Assembly: GCA_039090855.1 (NCBI GenBank)
Contig: CM076991.1
Span: 106,776,021 to 106,840,020, forward strand
Direction: 5' to 3'
DNA: 64,000 nt
Source: Macrothele yani
Lineage: Eukaryota; Arthropoda; Arachnida; Araneae; Macrothelidae
How positions within the stretch are numbered: position 1 is the stretch's first letter; every line of letters begins with the position of its first letter. Of this stretch, positions 21,296 to 32,869 are shown piece by piece. Made by a program: the position numbers and the translations under genes. The notes under the pieces were generated by a model. It was not told where the DNA came from, searched no databases, and saw nothing but the letters and a program-made list of their open reading frames with translations.

Positions 21296-22550
21296 CAATT
21301 AGCCCTCTTTCGAAGTCCATTAGGTCGCTCATTTCGTCATCACCCTGAAAAAAAGTTTTGTAACAAGGCACTTTAAATGCACTTAAACAGGACCTTGAGG
21401 TTCTAAACAAAGTTAATGCAACCAAAAAGTGGTGGATACCTTTGCGTATTGGTATGTACAGTATGCAGCTGTCACGTCTCTGAAAGTGCTGTTCACATTA
21501 TTCTGTCCAGCCCTGTATTTATACTTGTGTGTGTGTGTGTTACACACCTAAAAAGTGGAGGGATGTTGGGATTTTTGTGGTGGAAGATTGGAGGGATGTT
21601 AGGGAGGTGTGAATAAATCTCTGATTGAAGGCAACACTTTTGAAATATTGCTAAAACGAAAAAGTTACAGTTACAGAGCAGATTCATCTCCGAGACACAG
21701 TAAGGCCCTGTAATGTATCTCAGCGGAGACTGCATTTGGAAACGGTCGTATTCTTCTTCTTGAACAATCTGGAGATTACCATTGGAGAGAGAAAAACCTG
21801 TCTGTTGAAATGCAGATCTCATACATTCTAAAATAGCAGGAAGAAGTCAAAATATCTCATTACGCTTTTTAAAAATCCCTCCTGTTTCTTTTAACATTTA
21901 CTTAAAGAAAAGAAATCAGCCTTGTAAAATCTCTGATTCCCATTCATGTTAAGGAAAAGGAAAACTCCCGTATAGTAGCCCAGTTTTTGTTTTTTGTTAT
22001 TTTTGAAGCGCATGTTCCGAAAAGGTAACGCCATAAAGAGTTGAGCATCTTTAAGATCGAAATGAATAAATTCAAAACAAGAATCAGGAAAGCCTTTGAC
22101 TTGCACTTTCTCTGGAGCTGTCGATATCGCATCTCTGAAAATGCACTTTTCTCAGATGAAATCCGATCACATTCTAAAGCAAGTGTTATATTTATGAAAA
22201 ACCATCAAATATGCAGAGGTCATATTTCCGCTTCTCCATCTCCCTCCCCAGTGTCCGGAATAAAATTCTCACATCCTCTATCCTCTCTCTCCCTCTCTAA
22301 CCGCTTATATATTCACAAACAGAGAACGATGTATTCACACGAAATGGATGCGCCTATGCGTGTATGTGTGTGCCAGAGCGCCGAGACCCATTTGGGCCAT
22401 CGGATTCCAAACTTTGGCCCCCGCAGATTCCAACGTCAATATTCTTCCACCCCTTTGCATTTCACCTTCCGTAGTTCATTCGGTTTTCTTTAAGAGACTT
22501 TGGAAAGCTGAAGGGGCCCAAAATCCAATTTTGAAGGATGAACCCATGAA
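21296..22550. other. mostly unrecognised; short Tc1-like N-terminal fragment and a GT run
   Basis: On the minus strand 21349-21296 encodes MSDLMDFERGLIVGEH, which resembles the start of a Tc1-like transposase and stops where the inverted-repeat arm begins. A TG run occupies 21526-21541. AGTGGAGGGATGTTGGG is half-repeated at 21556 and 21591. The frames at 22041-22493 and 22348-22572 have no recognisable domain. Confidence 0.45.
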
Positions 22551-22609
22551 AGAAGAGAGAGAGAGAGATTGAGAGAGGGAACAAATAAAAACAAAACGCA
22601 AAAAAAGAA

Positions 22610-22651
<42 letters not shown>
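22551..22651 (+). repeat. GA and GAAA microsatellites
   Basis: GA repeats at 22551-22578 and (GAAA)n at 22605-22651, separated by an A-rich linker. The LSFF-rich open frames on the other strand are translations of these repeats. Confidence 0.95.
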
Positions 22652-22652
<1 letters not shown>

Positions 22653-23229
22653 GAGGCAAGTTGAATGAGTGGAGAAAGTACAGGATGGAAATACATTTTA
22701 AAATACGTCTTGAATTCTCCTTTATTTTATCTTTTATCTATCTCGAGAAAGGAAAATAAATTTCGTACGCTTTATGTTATAAAATGCTACGTGTCCGTGC
22801 TTTTATTAATAAAATTCCTTTGGGAAACTGATTCTCGGGAATATTTTATGTAAACGTGGAAGGGGAGGGGCAGCATATCAACCACAAGGATCACTCGCAG
22901 CTGTGTCGATCTCCTTTTGAAAAAAAAAACAACCCCAAAAAACCCTTCATTATTACTTTGTGGATAAGAAAAGAGTCAGTGTAGTTTTTAAATATGCAAG
23001 GCATATTTAAAAACTACGCTTACGCGATCAGTGAACATGAATGAGTTCATGGATGTTTTAACACGTGCATTGTTACGTAATGTTTCATAACAGCGGTTAT
23101 CAAAATGTAGTCTGAGGAATCCTGGGAGTCCTTGACACCCTATCAGAGGAACCGCAACGCCAAACCTGATTTCGTACTACAGTACGAGAGTCGTAACAAA
23201 AGTTCTGCACACGTTAATCTAAAACGGAA
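22652..23229. other. no gene; perfect short palindrome at 22981-23017
   Basis: GTAGTTTTTAAATATGC and its exact inverse GCATATTTAAAAACTAC are separated by AAG. Otherwise AT-rich and unrecognised. Confidence 0.6.
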
Positions 23230-24393
23230 GCGGATCATGCAATCGGGAAAATGATTGCTTCATGTCAAGGTCAGACTCTCAGCAACGCAGTGGTATAAGA
23301 ACGACGCGCTATCATTTGCTGTGTGGACGTGGGAGGGTTTGTACACGGAAGCGTGCAGCTCCTCAGGTCGAGTCACAGCGTTAGAATAGCGCTCGTACGT
23401 GAAAATAGAAACTCTGCGGGGGAAAACGCCCATACATATCCACACTGCCTTGCAAGAAGTTTGTGGGAAAGGAACTCTTGATCGAAGCACAATTTCTCGA
23501 TGGGAAACGCACTTTCGGGAGGGCCGAAGAAGCATCGAAGGTGATCACCCCTCAGGCTGACCGCAAACGGCGACAGACGAAGCATCTGTCACCATTGTTG
23601 CAACGCTTCTCGAATAGAATCGCCGTTTGGCAGTCGAGAAGATTGCTGGTCAAGCAAATTTGTCCGCCATGTCTGTTCACCGGATTTTGACCGTCTTCCT
23701 GGGAGAAAGGAAAATTGCCACGCGCTGGGTGCCCCATTAACTCACCCCCGAGCAGAAGGCAGCCAGAGCGGGCGTCGCATAGGATCACCCCCCATAGGTT
23801 CGAAAGGGAGGGCGACACCTCCCTGAACAGAATTGTCGCAATTGATGAGAATTGGACACGTGATTTTGAGCCGGAACTGAAGACACAATCAGCGAAATGG
23901 AGGCATCCAAGTTTCCCACACCTCATTAAAGTGCCGTCTGCAACAATCCAAAGTGAAGCAAATCATGATTTTTGCGTACGATGCCCAGGGTGTTATGGTC
24001 TCTAATCGAGTGCCGGTATTATCGTGACTTTCTGAGGGCAAAATTAAGACCGAAAATTCGTCAAAATTGCCCCAATTTGTTTGGAAGTGGGAGCGATCGT
24101 GCACCATGACAACGCATCGTGTCATGGTGCAGCGTCGGTACGAGGACTTTTTCCGAAATATGGCCGGAGAAACTTTATCCTACCCACCATACAGCCCTGA
24201 GCTCAGTCCACCCGACTTTGATCTTTTCCCAAAGTTAAAAATCGGCTACGAATCGCTTGACGAACTGTCATTGGACGCTACCCGAGTAATAAGACAGCTG
24301 AACAAAGATGGCGTACTACGGAGAATCCAGGACCTACCTCACCGCTGGCAAGCTGTCATTAACACCGGATGGGAGTACATTGAACGGCAATAA
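23230..24393 (+). pseudogene. mariner-type transposase, decayed
   Basis: In broken frames: an N-terminal HTH region, the linker ISRWETHFREGRRSIEGDHP, a second HTH with LAVEKIAGQANLSAMSVHRI, then WVPH-LTPEQKAARAG. The first catalytic box is VAIDENWTRDFEPELK (about 23840-23880), followed by IQSKVKQIMIFAYDAQGV in a shifted frame. The second is VHHDNASCHGAA (about 24100). The last open part, 24150-24393, gives YPPYSPELSPPDFDLFPKLK and IRQLNKDGVLRRIQDLPHRW and ends at a natural-looking stop after WEYIERQ. Nucleotide spacing between second and third Asp fits 34-35 residues. At least four frame breaks. I could not define TIRs. Confidence 0.85.
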
Positions 24394-24692
24394 GGTAAAT
24401 TTTCTCCGTTACATCACACTTTTCTCAAAAACGGACAGTGTGTAGAAGATTTGTTAGGACCCCTGTAAAAACCTATGTAAGTTGGACACCAGCGGTTTCC
24501 CCTAAGCGTGTCAATATTAGGGGGAGTTCAACATATACAGTACGACATCATGATTTTTTCCAGTAAAGCACATCAAAAGGCTTTTTACAACATGTGGAAA
24601 ACAGATTATTTGAATTAAATACAGTAATTACTATTACAAATTCATTGAGCAGTGCGCAGCACTGCGCATACAACGTAATTCCTCCTATATAC
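24394..24692. other. no feature recognised
   Basis: AT-rich spacer between the mariner pseudogene and a Tc1-like end. Confidence 0.4.
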
Positions 24693-24799
24693 ACTGAGTG
24701 GCCACTTTATTATGACCACCCCCTCAGTACTTCGTTGGGCCACCTTTTGCCTTTAATACCGCGTCGATTCTTCGTGGCATGGACTCCACGAGATTTTGG
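24693..24799 (-). pseudogene. Tc1-like 3' end: last ~22 codons and terminal repeat
   Basis: On the minus strand this encodes NLVESMPRRIDAVLKAKGGP followed by TKY and a stop, the typical C-terminus of a Tc1-like transposase. Then comes GTGGTCATAATAAAGTGGCC and the terminus ACTCAGTGTATA. The rest of the element is gone: at about 24799 the sequence passes straight into the 146-bp repeat array. A similar 3' end is at 41418-41580. Confidence 0.8.
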
Positions 24800-25192
24800 T
24801 AGGGGACTACCAGGGGACGAACCCTATTGAAAATGGGTGAACTGGGGTCAAAGGTCACGCCATAAGAGCGGGATCCATTCAATTGCCCTTATGCGTCATA
24901 ACTTGCGTAAATATGGTTCGATTTCAAAGAAATTTTAGTATGTGGTAGGGGACCACCTGGGGACAAACCCCATTGAAAATGGGTGAAGTGGAGTCAAAGG
25001 TCAGGACATAGGAGCGGGATGCATTCCACTGCTCTTATGCGTCATAAGGTGCGTAAAATGGTTCGATTTCGATGAAATTTTAGTATGTGGCAGGAGACCA
25101 CCTGGAGAGGAATCCTATTGAAAATGGGACAAATGGAGTCAAAGGTCAGGACATAGGATCGGGATCCATTCCATCGCCCTTATCCCACATTA
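24800..25192 (+). repeat. 146-bp tandem repeat array 1 (2.7 units)
   Basis: Units begin TAGGGGACCACCTGGGGAC at 24800, 24946 and about 25091 and contain CCTATTGAAAATGGG, GGGTCAAAGGTCA (a DR1-like nuclear-receptor motif) and GCGTCATAACTTGCGTAA. Motif starts at 24845, 24991 and 25136 give a period of 145-146 bp. The third unit is cut at 25192 by the MITE. Confidence 0.93.
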
Positions 25193-25683
25193 TTAAGGTG
25201 GACGTCAAGTAATTTTGCTTCCCATATTTCCAATGGAAAACCTTTTGTACACATTTCCTTCACAATTGGTGTGTTCCCAAGGATGAAAATTTGAACATCG
25301 ATTAAAATAACTTCATACTATAATTTGGAATACTTAACATTTTCTAAAACATAAGCATAATTATATTAAAAAACAATAACGTTTCCTTTGGTGGTGTTGA
25401 AACCAGAAAAAAGATGGCGCGACCTGCACTTTGATGACGTCAGTGGAAAAATAAATGTTGGACTGCATAATTACGGTTATGGTTTAGAAAATATTATTAC
25501 GGTTATGGTTTAGAAAATATTATTACGGTTATGGTTTAGAAAATATTAAGTATTCCAAGTTATGAAATGAAGCTATTTTAATCAATGTTAAAATTTTCAT
25601 TCTTGGGAACGCATTAATTGTGAAGAAAATGTGTACAGAAGTTTTCCATTGGAAGTAGCAAAACTACTTGACGTCCACCTTAA
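25193..25683. mobile_element. TTAA-flanked MITE, copy 2
   Basis: Ends TTAAGGTGGACGTCAAG and CTTGACGTCCACCTTAA, the same family as 4166-4945. It has a single inner ~167-bp unit instead of three. A 27-bp word (TATTACGGTTATGGTTTAGA core) is repeated three times at about 25468-25550. Confidence 0.88.
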
Positions 25684-25989
25684 AGTAGCAATTCTTGTAT
25701 GTATGTATGTACATTTTATTTTGAAAACGGCTCTAAGAATTTTGATGAAAGTCGTTAACCTACCGCTTCCTGGTACTAGAAATCGATTTAGCTTGATCTC
25801 GACTTTAGGAGAATTCGTTTAGTGGGTTAAATAACCACCCCGAATTATAACGTTTTTAGTGTCATGGCGTCGTTCCATTAATGTTTCTAATGCTTAGAAA
25901 TCTTATGACGTCACAATCTCGCGTTTGAGAATGTTGGCGCGCGGTCACGCCATTTGTCTCATTACGTCACGCGTTGTGTGCGTATGTCC
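25684..25989. other. spacer between MITE and array 2
   Basis: No gene. It includes TATG repeats at 25698-25711 and a TGACGTCA at about 25904-25911. Confidence 0.5.
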
Positions 25990-26605
25990 GTCCGCACGAT
26001 AACTCACGTAACAATCGTTCGATTTCGATGAAATTTTAGTATCTGGTAGGGTATCACCTGGGAAGGAACCTTATTTAAAGTGAACGAAATGGGGTCAAAG
26101 GTCAGTACATAGGAGCGGGATCCATTCCGCTGCTTTTATGCGTCATAACTAACGTAAAAAAGGTTCGATTTCGATGAAATTTTAGTATGTGGTAGGGAAC
26201 CACCTGGCCACAAACCCTATTCAAAATGGGTGAAATGGGGTCAAAGGTCAGGACATAGGAGCGGAATCACTTCCATCGCCATTATGCGTCATAACTTACG
26301 TAAAAATGTTTCGATTTGGATGAAATGTTAGTATGTTGAAGGGGCCTACCTGGGGACGAATTCTATTGAAAATATGCGAAATGGGGTCAAAGGTTAGGGC
26401 ACAGGAGCGGGATCTATTCCATAGCCTTTACGCATCATAACTTACGTAAAAATGCTTCCATTGCGACAAAACTTTATCATGTTATTTCGGAGCTATATCG
26501 AACCGGTTCTGTTGAATATCCTCGATATGGGATCAAGGGTCAGGGCACAGGACTGAGATTTATTCCACAGCCATTATTCTCATAACTTGAGTAATGATTT
26601 CTGGT
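25990..26605 (+). repeat. 146-bp tandem repeat array 2 (about 4 units)
   Basis: Same unit as array 1: DR1-like motifs start at 26092, 26238, 26384 and 26530 (exactly 146 bp apart), with TCGATTTCGATGAAATTTTA before each. The motif decays along the array: GGGTCAAAGGTCA, the same, GGGTCAAAGGTTA, GGATCAAGGGTCA. The array is preceded by GTCCGTCCGCACGATAACTC. Confidence 0.93.
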
Positions 26606-28538
26606 ATGTTCGAAAGCGTATTATGATCAATGCATTGCATGATTTTTCAAACTTGTTATATCGTAGGTACGGTACAACGTCACAATATGCATTTGCATAC
26701 GGCTACATTTGTGAAATGTGAATATGCAGATTCGAATCGTCGCGCATCGATTTCGGACATTGTAGGGTATTCAGGCGACAATTTATCTTATCCGTGTAAA
26801 AAAAATGTCGTTTTGTACTAATTATTTAATGCTCTACAACTTTGTAATTGGAAATTTTGCTCTATCTCTTTTCGTTTTCGATTTGCAATGGCTAACTTCC
26901 GGATTTCGCCACTAGGGGCGCTGCTATCGGTTGCATTCGATCGGGCGTAGTCGCTTTTCTATACTGTTATCTCAGTTGCATAACAGTACTTCCTCCGTTT
27001 GCAAGTTATTCCAGGCTAAAGAAATTTCCTATGCACCCTATATACATGTATATATAATCAAGAAAACGGCATACTTACTTTCATAACAATAAGTAGCGCA
27101 GCCAGAAATTTCTTAAGAGGGGTCCGTGGATTTGGTTCATTGGTGAAAGCTTGAGTACCGTTCAATGTCAGGAATTAGTAAACCTTACTGTTTGTTGTTA
27201 TGATTTAATTCCACTTAGTCTGTACCGGACTCATGCTCGGTGTGGTCGTGAGTGACGCTTCCTCCAAAACCCAATTTCTTCAACTCCCTTCGCATGGTTC
27301 AGATCGAAATGGGATGCTGCTGGTCTTGGTTGAAGCCCCCGGCTTAATCTCTTAAAACGAATTCACTCGGGGTTAGGAAAATGGGCGGAAATCAGGTAGT
27401 ACGAATACATTTGTTGTCTAAGAAATGGGTCGAAAGAACCAGAGTACCTGCGCGTCAGAACGCGTTGCTTTTGATTGACATTAATCCTTTCTGACTTATT
27501 AGCTGCTAATAGGGCTACAACAATGAGGACGAACCTAAAAAAGGAGATAGTTATTCGAGTGTCTTCTTTCTACCCAGTGGCATGATGTCCATGCCAAAGG
27601 GAAGAATCCCTCCCCGTCATGCCTTAGGTCATGGACCAAATAATAAGCGACTATACTTGGATCAGATTTATCCTGACTGTGCGATAGAAGCTGAAAAGTC
27701 CGATTTATCGAAAAGATGTAATGGTTTTGCAGTATTTCTTGGCACTAATGAGACGCACTATGCCACTATGAGGAAGTGCCATTATGACGGGTGTCAGTAC
27801 AAAAATAAACTTCCAGCTCATTGGGCTATAAGCAATCCCTTCCCCTTCAAAAAGAAAGGATTAACGCTTGACTGTAATCTTACCTCTCATCAGTAGTAAA
27901 TATATTCCGGGTACAGTCTCTCTAACGCCCATGGCCGGCAGACCCAAGTGAGAATGACGTCGCCAAAACGCGGACATCTGTATTTTTAGAAACCCGAAAA
28001 AAACTGAGATCTTCACTTTCTTTTTCTATGTAGGTGCGTAAAACGTTCAGAACAAATATGCAATTTTTAGCCGCAGTTCAAGATGAATACGAGATATCGG
28101 ACTAGCTGTATTATGCAGTGGAAGTACACATTGTGTATCTTCAACTCCATAATAAGGCTAGCTGTGCCGCGAGTACAGCAGCGTGCACTTATAACGAACA
28201 AGAGTCTTGTAGTTGGTATCGCGTACATGCGAAAAGAATGTAGGGAAGAACTGTTTTCCCGAAGCTTTCGTGAAACCCGCAAATATTTGGTGAGCGCAGA
28301 AAATTTTGAACACGGTTAAGTTCAGGCACATAGGCCGCTTAAAGTTTTAAATCTAGTTTCGTGGTCACATTTACGCCTTTTGGATACAGGAGATCACTTT
28401 GCCTTCCAGTCGTGCTAGGTAACTTCAAAATAGGTTGCTTTTGAGAAGCTGGTGATTTCCTTTGTTCTGTTAAATCGTGGTTTTTTCTTAAACGTGCCCC
28501 TACCATCAAACCTTTTACGAACTCCAACAGATCCAGTT
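26606..28538. other. 1.9 kb without recognised gene
   Basis: The 104-codon frame at 27582-27896 has no domain I recognise, no clear upstream context and no repeat match. A minus-strand MEFVKGLMVGARL at 28527-28489 resembles a Tc1-like N-terminus but ends at once. The remainder may be host intergenic DNA. Confidence 0.4.
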
Positions 28539-28743
28539 TTTTTCTTTAAAGACCACCGTAAGCAACTCAATGGGCTATAAGCAGTAGCCCGTCTCTAATT
28601 TAGGGCCACTGGTTCCAGGGACGGGGAGACAGACAGTACCGTAACACAAACAATATCCATGCCTCACCGGAATTCGAACCCGGACTTAGCTCGAACGAAT
28701 GATCAGAAGCCAGCGCTTACGCCACTGCGCCACCGCGTCGGCC
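28539..28743 (-). repeat. tRNA-derived SINE, copy 5
   Basis: T-run 28539-28545, body CTCTAATTTAGGGCCACTGG, reversed B-box GGAATTCGAACCC and reversed A-box region CTTACGCCACTGCGCCACC. A well-preserved copy with all parts. Confidence 0.87.
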
Positions 28744-28794
28744 TCATGTTTACGTGCGCTACTGCGCAGCCGAATGATATGAAAGCTCGCTCTA

Positions 28795-29993
28795 TAGAAC
28801 AAGGTAAAAGTCGTTAGCCCATGTGACTTGTATTAGCGTATACTGGAGTTTGTAAAGGACAAGGTTAACGTCATCAGCCCGTGTGACGATTACATTAGCT
28901 TATATTGGAGTTTAGAATAAATTAAATGTCATCAGCACATTAGCTTTTGTTGGGTTTTGTATAAGATAAAGTAAACGTCATCAGCCCGTGCGACTATTAT
29001 TACATTAGCTTATACTGGAGTTTTTATAGGATAAGGTAATCGTCATCAGCGCGTGGGACTATTATATTAGCTTATATTGGAGTTTTATAGAACAAAGTAA
29101 ACGTCATCAGCACATTAGGTTTTATTGGAGTTTGTAAAGGACAAGGTAAAAATCATTAACCCAAGTGACTATTACATTAGCTTATATTGGAGCTTTTATA
29201 GGACAAGGTAAAAGCCATTACGCTGTGTGACTTTTATATTAGCGTATATTGGAGTTTCTATAAGACAAGGTAACGTCATCCGCACATCAACGTTTGTTGG
29301 ATTTTGTATAGGACACGGTAAACATCAGCCCATGTGACTATTACATTAGCTTATATTGGAGTTGTATAGAACAGGTAAACGTCATCAGCACATTAGCTTT
29401 TGTTGGATTTTGTATAAGACAAGGTAAACGTCATCAGCCTGTGTGACTATTACATTAGCTTATATTGGAGTTTGTATAGAACAAGGTAATCGTCATCAGC
29501 TCGTGTGACTATTATATTTACTCATATTGGAGTTTGTAAAGGACAAGGCAAACATCATTAGCCCGTGTGACTATTACAATAGCTTATATTGGAGTTGTAT
29601 AGAACAGGTAAACGTCATCAGCACATTAGCTTTTGTTGTTTTTTGTATAAGACAAGGTAAACGTCATCAGCCCGTGTGATTATTACATTAGCTTATACTG
29701 GAGTTTGTATAGGATAAGGTAATCGTCATCAGCTCGTGTGACTATTATATTAGCTTATATTGGAGTTTGTATAGAACAAGGTAATTGTAATCAGCTCGTG
29801 CGACTATTATATTAACTCATATTGGAGTTTGTAAAGGACATGGTAAATATCATTAGCCCGTGTGACTATTACATTAGTTTATATTGGAGTTGTATAACGT
29901 CAACACATTAGCTTTTATTGGATTTTGCATAGGACAAGGTACACGTCATCAGTCCGTGTGACTATTACATTAGTTAATATTGGAGTTTATTTT
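28795..29993 (+). repeat. satellite array of about 21 units in two lengths
   Basis: Long units (about 58-65 bp) read AAGGTAAACGTCATCAGCCC, then GTGTGACTATTACATTAGCT and TATATTGGAGTTTGTATAGG. Short units (about 47 bp) lack the GTGTGACTATT part: GTCATCAGCACATTAGCTTT then TGTTGGATTTTGTATAAGAC. Read in order (L long, S short): L L S L L S L L S L S L L L S L L L L S L. Long units fall into subtypes (AACGTCATCAGCCC, AATCGTCATCAGCTC, AACATCATTAGCCC) that recur in a similar order after short units, suggesting higher-order duplication. Not coding. Confidence 0.93.
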
Positions 29994-32352
29994 CTGTGAC
30001 TGTTTTACCAGAATAGTTCGTAATTTTTTGGCCGGGGTGTGTAGATTTTATTCGCTGCTAGTAAGATTTGTATAATGGCGGCTTTCGTTCTGGCTCTCCA
30101 TTTCAAGTCTCCTTCAATATTGTTTAATCTCCACGTGATACATACAAAGGGCTGAGTGTCTGATATAATGGTTTGTTATAAAATTCAATCAGTTGTTTGT
30201 TTCTAAAACGGAAGTTCCCTTTAACGTTCCGTTGGGAAAAGATGTGCCAAACGAAAGAATGAAAAGAAAAAAGAGGTGGTGCTAGCATAATTATCTCTCT
30301 TTCTTCAGGATCTCAGAGCAAAAGAAAATTAGTTAAATGTAATAAAACAGGCATTATACTAATTAATTATATTCGATCAGTGTGTGAGAAAAATTGCGTA
30401 GTTCTCCGAAGTGCGTAAAAATAGCCGGGAAATAAACAAGGAAAATATACTTATTCAATTTGCTAAATGCATTAAATCAGTCATTATATTAATTATCTTC
30501 GATCAGTTTCCAAGCAAAACACAAACTTGTTTTCTGAAGTTGATAAGAAAGAAATCCCTCCGAGTAAACAAGAAATAAATAAATAAATATATATATATAT
30601 ATCTTCAGGTTATTTTGCAACTTTCGTTTTAATTTCTAAAGTTTTTCCTTAGTTTTCAGTTTTGCTCTTCAGTATATATATATATATATAGGAGCATACT
30701 TCTTCATTAATTGAAACAATAAAAGCATATAAAAAGTTAAGAAGGATCTCCTGAAATTTGAATTTTATTACTTAATCGGAATAAACATTTCTGGTACATT
30801 CTGAATATCTTTTAAAAACAGTTTTTTCGATAACAGCATCTCGTCTCCGATATGGAACATGTTGATTTAAAAAATAACAAATAATGGATGAACTATGTTT
30901 TCCGAATGGCATTCTGATCCCAAAAGAAAGAGAAAAAAGCTTGTTTAATTTGATATGTCTTGAAGATATTCTTTACTGTAACTAACAGTTTCCAAAAACT
31001 GTGAAGGGCAATTTTTGTATAATTATTTCTTTGAATTAAATCTTTGAAGTGAATGAACATTGAAAAATAGTTTGGCTAGTATTTCAAACCTAAGCGTATA
31101 AGACATCTTTTGTTAATTCTTCAGAAGTTGTTTTTCTTCAAATAGATCGAAAGAACAATACGTTTCACAAATAGCACCTGAACGACTGTTGTGAAGACAT
31201 ACAGTTCTCATTTTGTCAATATCCATTCTCTATTGTTTAGCAGAAATATCAGTAATAGAATGAATCTTTCTAAAGTAAGGCAAACAGTTCTGTTATCATG
31301 TTCAAGAACAACATGGTACAGCTATACATGAATTACTAGGCGGTTTGAACGTGAAAAATTTATTCCGTGCAAACAAATCTCAGTTTTCTATCAACAGAGA
31401 ATAGTGCAATTTTCATAATAAAAAATGCATAGGAAACGTTGAAAACTCAATGCGTTAGCCTTTGCCAGTTTCAACAAGTTTTTGTTTTTCTACTTCACAA
31501 TCTCTCACGGTAGCGCAGTTTGCTGAGTTGCTTAAACGATAAGAAACCAGGTATACAGTTAACGCAGAAAAATAAGAAGGATACTGTCATAATTTTGGGT
31601 GTTAATGATCATATCATTTGAAAAAACTTCGTCTGACAAAGTCATAAAAGCTCACCGAATTTTTTTTTTCTGGTCTTTACGACAGTTCGACGAACAAATG
31701 TTGAATTTCTTGTATGCACGCCCTTCAAATTGTACAGAACAAAGGATACTTAATGTTGGAATTTTTGAAAAAAAAAATATAGGTCCCTATTGCTGAGAGC
31801 ATTGTCATTTCTTGTATACACGCCCTTCAAATTGTAGAGTACGATCCGGGAACTTACTGGAAAAAGTGGAATCGAAGAGGAACTTCATCTTCAAGAACAA
31901 CATGGTACAGCTATTTAGAGGTAATCGAGGAAAACAGCGTATCAAAGTCAGGGCGACGTCAAAGAAGAAATTAATGAGCACATTGACTGGATTTCTACAT
32001 TTGAAAGAAACACTAATATTTTCAAGAGAAATTTGGCGTTCTGTCTTAAAATACTGTCTGGGTCTAACTTCCGTTTTCGGAATTGTTGCCTCCATTTTGA
32101 AATCGAATCCTCTTTTGGAAAATCGAGGGAACATCGCGAGAAGAAAAAACGAATATGGAAGAAATCTCCGCACAGTCTAACTTTCGCTTTTGGAAATTTT
32201 AAAAGACAGAAAACTAGCATCCATGATCGAGAGTCTGTAAGAGAATTTAATAGGATTCTAGGGATATCGTTTTTGTCTGCAGGGACAAAAATAAATCTGC
32301 GAAGTACGTCGTCCGTAGTCACAATTCAGTTACGGGGGTTGAAATCCTCCAG
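29994..32352. other. AT-rich stretch with a few direct repeats
   Basis: A ~130-bp segment is duplicated in tandem in diverged form (30328-30460 and 30460-30590; shared words ATTAATTAT and TTCGATCAGT). TA runs at 30586-30602 and 30674-30691. A perfect 25-mer (core CAAGAACAACATGGTACAGC) is at 31301-31325 and 31890-31914. TGTATGCACGCCCTTCAAAT and a close variant are at about 31711 and 31813. The open frame at 31812-32180 is unrecognised. Confidence 0.55.
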
Positions 32353-32570
32353 AAATTGAATATTAAGGTGTTGGAGCATCATCCGTATAGTCCTGACCTT
32401 GCCTTCTTTGGACTGGTCAGCTCAAAGACGCCTTGGCTTAATCGGTCATCAATAAGGTACACGAAATTAAGGAAGCCGGGCATGCCTAACTCGTTCCTCG
32501 GCGAAAGAAATTTTTTTCGACGCAAGAAAGAAGTCCGTGTTAAGATTCACCAAATGCGCTAGTGACTATA
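32353..32570 (+). pseudogene. mariner-like C-terminal remnant
   Basis: NIKVLEHHPYSPDLAFFGLV is close to the third-Asp box of mariner proteins (PPYSPDLAPCDFFLF), but the catalytic Asp is not preserved. PWLNRSSIRYTKLRK and FLGERNFFRRKKE correspond loosely to the C-terminal part. No other domain is found upstream. Short and old. Confidence 0.5.
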
Positions 32571-32869
32571 TTAGAAATGACACCAAATTATTCTGTTATA
32601 ATGAGCACGTCTTTTGAAACAACCAGAAATTGAAACAGCTACTTCCACCAGCGTATGTTTCGAAGATTAACAAATGACGCACAAACAGTTTCTCATAGCA
32701 GAATTAATTATCACAAACAAAGCAATTTTCAAATCGAACAGTTAAAACAAGAAATACAGAAGGAAACAAGATATAAGTCTAAGCCTTCTAATGGAATAAT
32801 TTTGCATAATGGAAGGTTGAAAATAGGTGAGAAGTATTCTTCATGGCACAAGTTATGCTGAGGAAAAAG

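Noticed and set aside
22462..22696. LSFF-rich frames
   Set aside because: Translation of the GAAA microsatellite.
27582..27896. 104-codon open frame as a host gene
   Set aside because: No recognisable domain, no splice or promoter context, and of a length expected by chance in this window.
28795..29993. CRISPR-like array
   Set aside because: Units are contiguous and diverge gradually with no unique spacers, and the DNA is eukaryotic; it is a satellite.
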